64,000 nt of DNA from Ephydatia muelleri. Lineage: Eukaryota > Porifera > Demospongiae > Spongillida > Spongillidae. The notes under the pieces are model-generated. The model saw only the letters and a list, made by a program, of their open reading frames with translations, did not search any database and was not told where the DNA came from. Every line of letters begins with the position of its first letter. The first letter of the stretch is position 1. Below are positions 24,090-35,363 of the stretch, one piece after another. The position numbers and the translations under genes are program-made. Location of the stretch: contig JABACO010000019.1 in the NCBI GenBank assembly GCA_013339895.1, positions 5,800,268-5,864,267 of the forward strand. The letters are read 5' to 3'.

Positions 24090-24186
24090 AGGCTGTAATT
24101 CATGGAGCATGTTATCGTATGGAGGAGGAGGTCACACCCCTAACTTTTAACCAAGGGGCATATATTGATTTTACTAGTGAAGAGGT
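24090..24186 (+). other. Possible orphan exon, conserved in both duplicates
   Basis: A 97-bp segment flanked by a good acceptor (TAATTACAG) and donor (GTGAGA), open in one frame (AVIHGACYRMEEEVTP, then TFNQGAYIDFTSEE). The duplicate at about 33329-33426 keeps the frame and both splice sites with several substitutions. I do not recognise the peptide and see no partner exons. It may be part of an unrecognised gene or a remnant of one. Confidence 0.25.
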
Positions 24187-25099
24187 GAGATGTCTAATTC
24201 ATAATGAGGATCAGTTAGTTAATGTATTACTATATTAATAACATATATGCATTTTGTTAATAAATACCATTTATTATTATGTATTTCTTTGAATACCAGT
24301 GTCTCGTACCTGATAGGTCAAACACACTCTTACAATCAAATGGTTATGATTGTTCTTTGATAGGTACTTCAATTTTATTGTATTTTGGATATATCGTAGA
24401 AGACAATGTATTTGCCTCAAATATTTAGAGGTGTAACATCACGTTGTAGATCATGTATGCAGAATAATTGGGATGGTAACAAATATTGTGACAACTGAAG
24501 TTGTTTGACACATAAAAGGGACATACATAATGAATTACATGTATCTAAAATAGTATGTACAAATCTCAAGTGTCGAAGTTATATCATACCCTTCTTGTGG
24601 TTCTCCATGTTTCCAATAGCTTGCATATTAACCTTGGTGATATTGGATTTCCGTTGAAAACTGAACCCTTCTGCGGAATCACTGAAATACGATGTCATTC
24701 ACTGAGCACATTGTTACTGATTTTTAAACCACATGTGTTGAAAGCAAGGGCCCCTTATAGTTACTGAGTCAGAAAGCATTTTGATGGTGAGGTATTATAT
24801 AATTCCCAACTCTTAAAAGTAGATCTCATTTTCATTCTACCACACTACTGAGTTTTATTTTCAAGCCTGTGCCAAGAACTGCCTATCGGTACTCTTATAT
24901 CTTGCTGCTTTCTCATATTGTTTGCCTGTGGAATACTGAAACTGTACCATCCTTTCTTAGTCTTATTATAGACAACATTCAAAAGTTTTATTAATTCTGG
25001 TCTTAACCTTTCCATCAACAAATTCAATTTTGGCATTTTGTTATCTTTTAGGATGATGGTCTGCCAATTCTAGAGTCTTCTCAGCATTGGTTGGTTGGT

Positions 25100-25386
25100 A
25101 AAACAACTTATAAGGACCGTTGCATCGCCCTAAAAGATGGAGCGTCGTCAGCACATTGGTGCCTGCGCCACAAACTACTTGCAGAAGAAAGTCGTGTCAG
25201 AAGTGTGGAAGAGATATGCACCTGGTGAACAGAAAAGATGTGACCCCTGAAGGAATGGGATGGAGATGCCCTAGAAAAGGGTCCAGGATAGGGGTTGCAT
25301 TACGGTCTGGGACTTACTTTGAAGGCACAAGCATGGTTGAGTGTGTTGCATCGAGATGGAGTAACCATACATATGACAGGAAGTAA
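25100..25386 (+). pseudogene. Merlin/IS1595-type transposase N-terminal remnant
   Basis: The frame contains CQKCGRDMHLVNRKDVTPEG, then WRCPRKGS, then LRSGTYFEGTSM. This matches the zinc-binding CxxCG...WRC start and the (L/I)RxGSFFxxS motif of ISXO2-like (Merlin) transposases. The second Cys pair is degraded (GC replaced by GS), and the DDE region does not follow in frame, so this is a decayed fragment. It lies between the two segmental duplicates. Confidence 0.65.
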
Positions 25387-26392
25387 GATGCCGATAGAAA
25401 AAATATTGAGGTGTGTATTCACCCCCTCCTACTTCCGTTTATCGAACTATATATTCATGTTACGTCATCGTGAAACAGCATACGTAAATAGAGCCACGAA
25501 GCAACATCAATTGTTCGCACGTGTTTCAGTTCATTAACTTCATGAAGATTTGCGCTCGTATACAGTCGAGTCGGATAGGTTTTCACTTATAGCAATTACA
25601 GTTGCTAATCAAAATTGTTACTGCGTCTTTTCCATCGGTCTTCAGTACATCCATTGGCAACAGGGTAAGTAAAACTCAATGCAATTACAACTCTGCATTG
25701 CTTCACCAAAACACTAATTGCCCCTACCGCTAAATCTTTCGGCACAATTGGAAGAGTGTGAGATACAGAAATGAGTAAGGGACAAGGATCAATTCTTCAA
25801 TTGTTACAGCTGGCTCCTGGTAAAATTTTGTACCTTGAACAAAAAATTTTGAGAGCATCGTTCAAAATGTGAAGATGTACTACTATGATTTTTTTTTTTC
25901 ATGTAAGAATACTGTCCTTTTTAAAATTTCTGGATCCACCCCTGAGTTAGTGTTGCTAAATTTATGTACCCAGTAAGATAGTATATGCTATGCATAAAAC
26001 AGCATATTATTCAAATGTCTAACATGTTGCCGATGTAAGAAATAGGGGCGGGGCTATGATGCTTGTCAGTATAGTAAAATGTGACAAATCATTATCAAAG
26101 AAGAAACCGAATTATATTTGGAAGCGCATAAATTGTGAAGGCTGATAATGGAACATTAGGTATGGAACTCAGTAAACTGTTTTTTTATTCAGGCATGCAT
26201 GCGTTCAGTCGTCATGAAAAATTCCAGCTAGCTGATGAAGCCATTTAATTGTTGGAAGTTGTATATTCAGTGAGAACATGTCAGCTAGTATTCATTGATT
26301 CAGTCACTCAATCATGTCATTTTTTTTTTTTAACGATACAATTTGCAACTGATATGCTTGCACCTTTAACACGTCAACACATGGAAATAAGT

Positions 26393-26632
26393 GGGATCGT
26401 TTCCGACCTAACGCATCTATTATAAAATTTCCAGTGCGCGCAATAGAAATGTATCGCTTGCGTTAAAATGTATGGCTAATAAAAAATTCAGAGCCTACAA
26501 CTCCATGACAGATACTCCGATTCTCAGTGTGTAATAAGCAATATGCAGAGGACATTTCAGACTTCTAGAATATATTTAAAAAATTGAAATCTTGAAAAAA
26601 ATATGGGTTAGGTCCCTTATCGCGGAAACAAT
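26393..26632. mobile_element. GTTTCCGCG-family MITE
   Basis: Left end GGGATCGTTTCCGACCTAAC, right end GTTAGGTCCCTTATCGCGGA plus AACAATC. The internal segments GATACTCCGATTCTCAGTGT and GGCTAATAAAAAATTCAGAG identify the family. It is in the 2.6-kb spacer between the duplicates. Confidence 0.85.
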
Positions 26633-26804
26633 CACAACTTTTTTACTCAGAACAATATAATAGAGGCTTGGAGTAACATGAGACGAAGGATATGGACGAG
26701 ATCATTTGGCGAGCGCACTCAATGTATAGAAGAACAATATTCGGTTATAGCTGCTGTTAATGATTGGAGCAGCGAGCTCGATTACTCGAATGGTGTGTAA
26801 TATG

Positions 26805-27090
26805 CCTTTCGATCTATATATAAGGGTACTGCACCTAGCACTTTTCAGCGATGTATGGAGCTTGTGCTCACTGATTTAGATTGGTCATCCTGTTTCGTGT
26901 ATCTTGACAATATATCATTATTTACAGCCGCACCGTTAAAGAACGCCTCACTGACTGACGAGATTGACAGAAGTGCTCAGCAGGCTGAAACAGGCAGGAA
27001 TGAGCTGAAACCTAAAAAATACATATTGATGCCGAGAGAGTCAGTTACTTGGACACTTCGTTTCCACCTTTTATACAGCTAGGCGACTAG
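26805..27090 (+). pseudogene. Ty3/Gypsy reverse transcriptase fragment 1
   Basis: Short frames read MPFDLY...APSTFQRCMELVLTDL-type sequence followed by FVYLDNIS. This corresponds to MPFGLxxAPATFQRxMxxxL and the YxDD box of Ty3/Gypsy reverse transcriptases. The second catalytic Asp is Asn (YLDN). A frameshift sits near 26825, and the rest (LKPKKYILMPRESVTW) follows the usual downstream segment. A closely related fragment is at 43150-43437. Confidence 0.75.
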
Positions 27091-28850
27091 CAGACATAAT
27101 CTCAACCAAACAAGAAAATTAAGCCTTATTCTCTTGTAGTGCATGCATGAGCTGGATACGACCTCGTCACTCTTTTGATACATCATTTATCTAAGAAATG
27201 AAATCTTGTGTTAGGTCCCTTTTCGCGGAAACGAACTATACTGAATAATAGTTAGGTCATGTGGGTCTGGAACGAGTGTTGCCACAGTGTGCAAACACCA
27301 TTCAAATGATGATAAGTGTACGGGTTATACTCCCTTCGCAACTGGCAGAGAGAGATATCACATGCATATGAGGCTGGGGTATGGAAGCGGCCTAAGGAGT
27401 TTTTTTTTTGCATAATCTAATAGCTTGGCTTGCAATCCAGCGGAGTTTCCTAAAGTCCAGAGCAGCCTTTGAAATTTAATCAAGGTTGAACTTCTGCCTG
27501 CATGGTGAGGACTCATGTAAGTACCATTATATCAAAATCGCTTTTCGATTAGACTTTGATGCAATAGTTAGGTTTTGTGTGTATGTACAATTGTGCGATA
27601 GTAATTACTGTAATTAGCAGTGGTCCAATGATGCTAAATGCGACGAACTGGGCTGGTTTGTGCGTTTCCCTGGTCACTGCCACTTACGGTACGGGGTAAT
27701 GAATTAAGCCACAAAAGCTTTCTCGCAGCCGGCTCTCTACATGAACATGCAGGCCCAAGTCGGCTGTATTGTCTGAAATATACAGCAGGCTGAACCTCGA
27801 TCTGGTGCTAGTCAATGCCACAGCCATCCTCATCAGATGCATCCAGTTTTAAATACATGCTTTGTTTATGTTTGCATTCCATTGCATAATAACAAACACA
27901 AAAATAATAATAACAAAAGTAAATTACATTAATTAAAAAAGTTAATTACATAAATAAAACTGTTTCAAACGGGCGATTCGATTGCCTCACTTATGTGCAC
28001 CTGTCCAGAGACTTCCAGACAAAAGTGATCATTTATATGTAAATGACTCTTCTGTATTTAGGCATATGATTCCCCGTACAAGACTTTCTATAATTACGTA
28101 ATTTTGCATGCTAGATTCTAAGGGGAAAGTAAATCATAACATGCAAGATTAGTTGTTGAGTTTATACTGAAAGCAGCACTGATTACAAAATGAGGGGTCA
28201 TACCTAGCACATTTTAGCTATCACAGTTGCGTGCATGGTCAAATTAGTTGCAACAAAAACTGGACAGATATGCATGCACAGTACAAGTGAGCAAAAATAT
28301 TATGGAAACCTCAAAGCCCACTCAAATTCAAATACATGCATGACCTTTATATCTGCTGAATTGATACAGATTTAAAAGCTGGTGAAAGCTGTTGGGTATT
28401 CAGTTCCATTATCTGAGTCGGACTATATGGGAATAAACTCACATTGTACCATATAATACATTCCAAGCATTGGTAGCCTTTAGGTTCAAGTGATAAAACC
28501 TACACACATTGATTGGTCGATTCCTGGTACTTTTGGAAAGCTCCAGGCTATTAATTGCCATGTCGGTTTGTCGCTAGACCATGCCACGTGTGATAGGTAC
28601 GGTGAAAGTGCATTGTATATGTATGTTCTTTTCCTTTACCGCCCTTACCCTCGCCCTGCCCCTCTTTCACCCAGGTACGCATCATCCAAAGCAAGTTACT
28701 GTACTAATGTTGCAAATGATTACGTTCCAAGCTATGCACTTCCAAAAGAAATATTTCGTAAAATGAGAATAATACTTGAACGCAAATAAATTTTATATAT
28801 AACCACATGCATGGTAGATTCACGAATAGACTAGGAACAGAACACATGAG

Positions 28851-29579
28851 TTAATTAAAGCTTTTTTCGTTACTGGTTGTGCAAGCAACGGCCACATTCA
28901 TGTGACTCCACTCCCAGTTTCCCGGCTCGTTAAACGGATAGCAGCGATTGCTGTACAGAATGGGAACGGAATAGTACACTGGCTCACACTTTCGGTTAAT
29001 TGGAATGCATTCGCTACATCCCCCCGTTTCGTCAGGGCAGGAACACTGCCACGTACTATTCTGACTGCAGTAAGCCTGCCACATGACCTGAGGGATGCGG
29101 CGGGGGTCGTAGTCACACTTGTACTCCCACGGGCACTTAAAGCCAGACTGGAGATTAGTAGTGGAGGACAGCTTTTTACGAATTTGATTGCAGACGTCAT
29201 TACCCGTGGAGTTATCACGGGCTTCAAAAAATCGTATCAAACTACCCTGATACTGGTGGTTAAGGTTGCTTATTGTGGAGATCATGTTCGTCCTCAGCTG
29301 ACTTGATGTGAGATTGAGTCTTATTTCCTGTGAATGAAAAGCACCCCTTTCAATTGCATTGTAGGTTGTGATATTGTTGCATATTTCGCCAGCATCAGCC
29401 GCACATGAAGTGTCTGCCGTGGTGTTAGAAGTTGGGGCAGCTTGGTAAAGTTGGGAAAAACTGCCGAGCAAAAGCATGATGGCTATTTGCTGTCCGCTCG
29501 CAGGCCTCAGGCAAAGGAAACGAAGCATTAATGTTGCAGAAGCCGATGCTTCCATAGAAGCGTGTTTGTACGTGTGCAT
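28851..29579 (-). CDS. IL-17-like secreted cytokine, copy B, single exon
   Basis: Duplicate of the gene at 18685-19413, intact at 242 codons. It has the same putative signal peptide and the same core, CPWEYKCDYDPRRIPQVMWQ. Differences from copy A cluster in a short segment before the core (YRASLIRFFEALD versus YQGSLIRFFEARD, and CKDIGIKL versus CNQIRKKL). Others are D to Y just after the WQA of the core, P to S in VYYPVPI, and the last residues (EIAFN versus EKSFN). By my reading about 14 of 17 nucleotide differences change the protein. It has an open frame and a conserved cysteine set, so it is probably functional. Confidence 0.77.
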   Translation of the reverse strand: MHTYKHASMEASASATLMLRFLCLRPASGQQIAIMLLLGSFSQLYQAAPTSNTTADTSCAADAGEICNNITTYNAIERGAFHSQEIRLNLTSSQLRTNMISTISNLNHQYQGSLIRFFEARDNSTGNDVCNQIRKKLSSTTNLQSGFKCPWEYKCDYDPRRIPQVMWQAYCSQNSTWQCSCPDETGGCSECIPINRKCEPVYYSVPILYSNRCYPFNEPGNWEWSHMNVAVACTTSNEKSFN

Positions 29580-30562
29580 GGTACAGGCTTTCTATGTCGT
29601 CAGTTTAATAACTGGTAAAGTGCATTCAGTTTTATATATTGCATTATTACGTCATCATATCGACCCGATCAGTTTTCTAATCGAATGACATTTGCTGCAT
29701 GGGGAATTGTTTACTTAAGATGACATAGCATTGCCACAATATTAGTGTAAGGCAGTTCCGTGCATGGCACGTTGCGTCAACGATAGGAGGGGGGAACGAC
29801 GATATGTATGCAAATGCAGTGCTCGTAATCTATCTTGCATTGATGACCTGGTTATGAATTTCCCTCATGCATGCATGGATGCAATGGGGAAAAAACGTTT
29901 AGCATCTTTATATGCTTTGTTATTTCGGCTAGGATTTCAGACTTTGCACGTGCAATGCATAGCTGTGAGGGTCTCTTAATTCAGACTCGTGTAGGGAAGG
30001 TAAACATACATGCATGCATGGGATCATATGCTGACATATTTGGAAAAAGCTTATTATCCACAACTTCACAGGAAAAAAACCTGAATCATTTTGGAATCAT
30101 TGCGTGATCGAACAGTAAAAATCACACGTGTCTGATTTCGATGTTCAATCACGCGATGATTTTACAGAGGATTTTAAAATCCTTTATAAAATCAAAACTT
30201 GATTCGACCCATTGTTTTCCTGTGCTAATTACTTCAGTGACAGCATGTAGTAAGGAATTCAAGTTCGTTCCGTCTGGTGCTTCGAACCACGCTTATCATG
30301 TTGCTATTTAGCTAGCTTGCTACGGGCATGCTAACACAACCCTTTAATTTGCATTGCCATGAAATTACAGGCTGGCTGAAAGTAAGCATGGCTTCGTAAT
30401 AATCAGGGCCAGAAACTTTGCATCAGAGCTCGCGGAAGATTTTAAACGAGATATGTGGCGGTACTGGATGATACTTTATTCGCTCGAAGAGCATTTGCAT
30501 ATACGAATTGTCTTGGTTTTGTGCTCGGGAGACACATGCATATGCAGCCATATGCTATTTGT

Positions 30563-30785
30563 GACCTAACGCATGTTTTTTCAAGATTGTGAGTGTTTTG
30601 ATATTCTAAAAGTCTGAAATGTCCTCTACACTTTACTTCTTACGCACTGAGAATCGGAGTATCAGTCATGGAGTTGTAAAGGCGCTGAACTTTTAATTAG
30701 CCATCATTTCAATGCTAGCGTTATACATGTACATTTCTGAAATTTTATAATTGATGCGCTACGTCCCTTTCTGCGGAAACGATCC
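30563..30785. mobile_element. GTTTCCGCG-family MITE, left end deleted
   Basis: Counterpart of 21711-21950 in duplication copy 2. It retains ACCTAACGCATGTTTTTTC and the right end TTTCTGCGGAAACGATCCC, but the left terminus was removed by the 1.3-kb deletion. Confidence 0.8.
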
Positions 30786-31399
30786 CATTTGCCTAGTTAT
30801 AGATAAAAATAATAAACCACCGAGCCAGCTAACTGCATGATGTTGATAAGTTACAAGCGTGGGTCCTGATGCAAGAACAGCATTACAAATTTTTTTAATC
30901 GGGAGCGATAAAACTGGGGTGCCGTGTACATATAACCGCAATGCTTTTAAGCAGGGGACTGAAATACGACAGCACAGCACCCTCATGTGTTGTCGCAATG
31001 TTTGTCTATTTTTTATGTACTCATCCGTATATGTATGTATACGCGCAGTGTATTTATTCCTAGAAAATATATTATTATACTCCTTTCAAATAAAAAATGA
31101 AAACAAATAAAAACTTCCATGGCTGCATGAGGTACATGTACATGTCATCTATGTGTATATAAAATCTTACACAATCTAAGAAAGTGAAAGTAAATCATGT
31201 GTTGCTGTTGTTGGAAATAATAGCGAAACGGGTACAGAGTAAGACTAGACTGAAACGTAAACTCTATCTGTATATGGGACAGCTCATGCGAAGATGGCCC
31301 CATTGATGTATATAATATTAACAATACTGAAGTTAAGCTCCCCCTGTATATGATACTTCTAACACTGGGGCAAATGATATTTATAAATAAATTATAGCT

Positions 31400-32570
31400 T
31401 TTTGTATTGACCTCCTCCCACAAAATCCGTATGGCCCCGAACATTTAATCATTGAAAAAGCATTCAAATCACTCAACTACCCCTGATTGGTTCCAGGCCT
31501 TGTTTTCAAAATCAATTGCAGATGCAATGGCTCTTCTTTTTCTATTCTTTTTGAACATTCTATATCCTCTGGCTGCATACCCCAAATCTCAACAACTGCC
31601 TATGTATGCCATGCAATTAATAAAGGTATACCATCCCATCCATCAAACTATAGACCAATATCTAAAACCTCAATTACATGCAATATCTTAGGTCATAGTA
31701 TTTCTGACTCAGTTTTTGACGTTCTTAAGACACATCAGTTGATTTAACCAGGATTTATGTCTAAACGGTCAACTTGCAATTACTGGCCAGGAATGACTGG
31801 ACTTGGTATGTAACTATGAATAAGCGCTTCAGAATGTGTTGATTTGGCTAAAGCTTTTGATAATGTTTCACACATCAAGCTGCTCATTAAGCTTGCTGGA
31901 TATGGTTTCGGACACAACTTAATGAGGTGGAGATCTTCTTCCTGAAAGATTGCACTCAATGTGTTTATACAAAATCTGATATGTCCTCTTTCTTACCCGT
32001 TTTCAGTGGTCTCATCCCCATTGTTATTTCTCTTGTTTCTCAATGATCTACCAGTCTGTCTTGTAGTCAAAATCTTTGCAGATGATACACTGGGATTGTG
32101 ATACTACTGTTTTTTCTCATTTTTATTCCTGGTTTACTCGGTGAAATATGCAATGTTATTTTCTTCGGAAATCTTATCATACAATCTACTGATTATTCTC
32201 TTTGTGGCACTATCATGGATGCTGTGAATTCTATTAGAGACGTCGGTGTTTACCTATCAACTGTCCTAAATAGCAGCTAAGGTGTATGATCGTTCACTCC
32301 TCCCTTAATAAACGTTTTTACACAACCTACCTTGGTTCGGGCATATAATATTTTTGTTCGTCCAATTCTTGTGTCGTGTACCCAAGTATGGGCTCCATAT
32401 GCATGTCTTTTAATGTATGGAACTTGTTCAAAGATTTTTTAGTTGTTGCATTTATAAGAGAGCCAATATTCCTTTTTTGCAAACAACTTACTAAATTTTC
32501 ATCTCCCATCTCTTGAATACCACAGGATCTATCTCACTCTGTCAACCTTCCCTCTGACAAATTATTTTCC
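31400..32570 (+). pseudogene. LINE reverse transcriptase remnant, copy 2
   Basis: Duplicate of the remnant at 22095-23330 with the same NYRPIS and FADDTLG signatures (the latter about 32070-32096). The shared lesions show that it was already dead when the block duplicated. Confidence 0.75.
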
Positions 32571-34094
32571 TTCACTGATGTGAGCCACAAAACAAGGACT
32601 CACACGTAAACTTCAAGCTCATGATCTACCTCGTAGTACCTGCAGATCTAATTTATAAACCCACAGGTCTCCCGGACACTGTAGTAGCATGTGTGTTGTT
32701 CAGTTGACTTTACTTTCCATTGTACACTTTACCTATTAAAATAGGCAGTATAATTATACAGGCTCCATAGTCATTACTTGCCTTTTGCAATGTTGTACTT
32801 ACCTGTATGGCATTGAGAAATCAATTATAATTAGGATTACAATTACAATTACAAAACTGGAATGTACATAAACAAAGAGGGGCTCCATCTGTTTTTAATT
32901 TTCATAATACTTGGATACTTAGCACTGTCATTTTGCTAGTGGATCTTGCCTAATGCACATATGCATATATTTATAAAGTATGAAATCATTGATGATCACG
33001 GTCTCAACGAAAGTCTATAGTTTGACTTATAGGTTTAACAACTGATCAAGTCAGTTTATAATTACTCAATGTATTATTGGTATTTACACTGACTAGGAAA
33101 ATACATGTACAAACATATGGGCTATGAGACTTAATTGAAATTGTGACCAACTATTCAAGATGAACAAATGGTCATTAAAAAAAAAATTGGTTTTTATCTT
33201 AAATTATGTTAAACAAAAAAAGGTTCTTGGTTTCACCCAACCTGTTTTGATGCAAGTTGTGGGGTTTTGTTTAGGCTTTTTGAAATACAATTACCACTTT
33301 GATATAACGAACTGGTACAATAATTACAGGCTGTAATTCATGGAGCATGTAGTGGTATGGAGAAAGAGGTCACACCCCTAACTTTTAACCGAGGGGCATA
33401 TATTGATTTTACTAGTGAAGAGGTGAGATGTCTAATTCATAATGAGGATCAGTTAGTTAATGTATTACTATATTCATAACATATATGCATTTTGTTAATA
33501 AATACCATTTATTATTATGTATTTCTTTGAATACCAGTGTCTCGTACCTGATAGGTCAAACACACTCTTACAACCAAATGGTTATGATTGTTCTTTGATA
33601 GGTACTTCAATTTAATTGTATTTTGTATATATCTTAGAAGACAATGTATTTGTCTCAAATATTTAGAGGTGTAACATCAATATTTTACATTGTAGATAAT
33701 ATATGCAGAATAATTGGAATGGTAACAAAAATTGTGACAACTGAAGTTGTTTGACACATAAAAGGGACATACATAATGAATTACATGTATCTAAAATAGT
33801 AGGTACAAATCTCAAGTGTCGATGTATTATCATACCCTTCTTGTAGTTCTCCATCACTGTGCAAAAAACCTAGTATACGCTACTGTATATTTTTGCGCAT
33901 ATTTTGCGTTTACCACCAATATACCAAGGTCAGTGCATATTTCAAATATCCCCTGGGAATCCACGGGCTACAATTATTCATAGCGCATATTCATAACACG
34001 GTCCAACAATGAATTTTGCAACTCATGCACGTGAGTATTATCATTGACCCCTTTTGTAAGAGTGGGCACTAATTGGGATTATATGCTGCAAAGA

Positions 34095-34214
34095 CGGAGA
34101 TGGCGATTACACAGAGGAGTTTGCCACTTATGGAATCGACACAGGAGTGCCTGGGCATGACAACCAACCAGTCTTCTTACGGAAGCATCTTGCAAGTCTC
34201 AGAGTCCTAGGTTA
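34095..34214 (+). other. Possible orphan exon
   Basis: A 120-bp open segment (CCKDGDGDYTEEFATYGIDT, then GVPGHDNQPVFLRKHLA) ending before a GTTAGC donor-like site. It is not recognised and no partner exons are seen, so support is weak. Confidence 0.15.
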
Positions 34215-34292
34215 GCATGATTGTGACACGTACATGATTACAGTAGCTACGTCCGTAACAGGCTAAATGGTTGTGCAACTGTAATATATAAG

Positions 34293-34521
34293 CAGGCCCG
34301 TAGCCAGGAAGTTAGGTGGGGGAATCGATTAATACTTATGAAAGCATTTATCCGGGGGCCCAAATACGAGAGCGGGGGGGGGGGGGCCAAATACGAAAAG
34401 CGAGACACCTTCGGGCCTGATGCATTTTTATAAGTACATGTACCATATCTAGAAGAGGCGGAAGTTTCAAGCATCGAACGGGGGGGAGGGAGGGGGGAAT
34501 CTCCCCCTGGCTATGGGCCTG
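34293..34521. mobile_element. Short inverted-repeat element with 5-bp target duplication
   Basis: A 229-bp element with ends CAGGCCCGTAGCCAGG and CCTGGCTATGGGCCTG (complementary except one base), flanked on both sides by ATAAG (34288-34292, 34522-34526). It contains poly-G runs and no coding capacity. The superfamily is not certain. Confidence 0.8.
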
Positions 34522-34802
34522 ATAAGAGCTTACACATATAGATCTCTAAACTATCTACATGTATGGTAACGTCTGGTACAAACAGTGGAAGCATCAAATG
34601 TACAATAGCAGTCATCCACTGGCGGTATGCACTTTATTGACCTTTCCCATTGAAAAGTAATCCCTTATTAAAGATTCCACACTTTTAACTTTGCAGCAGT
34701 TAGTCTGACTTTAAGTTGAGGTGCATAAGATTTGTGTCAACTATAACATTTGAAAACTACCATGTTTTCTCTGCCCCATATGTGTATGTACATGCATGTA
34801 CA

Positions 34803-35363
34803 TGTATATGGGACAGTTTCCACGAAAACGGCCCATCGCATATAATACATGACTGTATAAAATGTCTTTGTGTTTGAATCATTATAACTTCCGAATTATT
34901 AACGCTATCGACTTCCTATTTTCAACACTTCATACCACACATTTTGGGGGCCTTGCACTTGCTCTGTGCAAGTATCGCAACGTCCAATACCCCACCGGGT
35001 TCAAACCTTTCGGTAGGAGTAATCAAATCGCTTCAATTTTGGTTTGTAAATAGAGAGGTCCCTACATGCACATTTTCCCGCTTGATATGGCAGGACACAA
35101 TTTGCCGCGATAGGTACAGGAACCTCTGTACCCACAAACCAAATTTTAAAAGCGATATGATTACAGGAGAACCGAAAGGTATTTGGCGGGTTTGAACCTA
35201 GTGGGGTATCATACATTGCAATACCCCAAAACGTATTTCACCATACAGAAATGGTGTAGTATGAAGTGTTGAGAATAAGAAGTCAATAGCCTTAACCGTT
35301 TGGAAGTTATAGCGATTCAAACGCAAGGGAATTTTGAGGGGCAGTTTCCACATCCCATATATA
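34803..35363. mobile_element. Fold-back element, ~560-bp near-perfect palindrome
   Basis: The two halves are inverted copies over almost their whole length. GTTTGAATCATTATAACTTC (34874 on) pairs with GAAGTTATAGCGATTCAAAC (ending 35322). CAATACCCCACCGGGTTCAA pairs with TTGAACCTAGTGGGGTAT. TTTTGGTTTGTAAATAGAGA pairs with the complement around 35122-35150. The outer ends carry GTTTCC/GGAAAC motifs (TATGGGACAGTTTCCACG and CAGTTTCCACATCCCATA), suggesting kinship with the GTTTCCGCG MITEs. It is non-coding. Confidence 0.85.

Larger units (their letters stand above)
17036..24608. repeat. Segmental duplication, copy 1
   Basis: Near-identical to 27197-33853 in the same orientation, interrupted by indels. 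The left breakpoint of both copies falls in the right end of a GTTTCCGCG MITE (shared from AAATGAAATCTTGTGTT). The right breakpoint falls after ATCATACCCTTCTTGT(G/A)GTTCTCCAT. Copy 1 keeps about 1.3 kb (20409-21721, including a GT microsatellite) that is missing from copy 2, and lacks about 0.43 kb present in copy 2 (30966-31390). Each copy carries an IL-17-like gene and a LINE remnant. Confidence 0.95.
27197..33853. repeat. Segmental duplication, copy 2
   Basis: Direct repeat of 17036-24608. It begins inside a truncated GTTTCCGCG MITE end (27197-27234) and stops at CTTGTAGTTCTCCATC, after which the sequence is unrelated to copy 1. One junction (30561/30562) deletes about 1.3 kb relative to copy 1. 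It ends inside the MITE, with CTATTTGTG fused to ACCTAACGCATG. An extra 0.43-kb segment at 30966-31390 is absent from copy 1. Confidence 0.95.
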
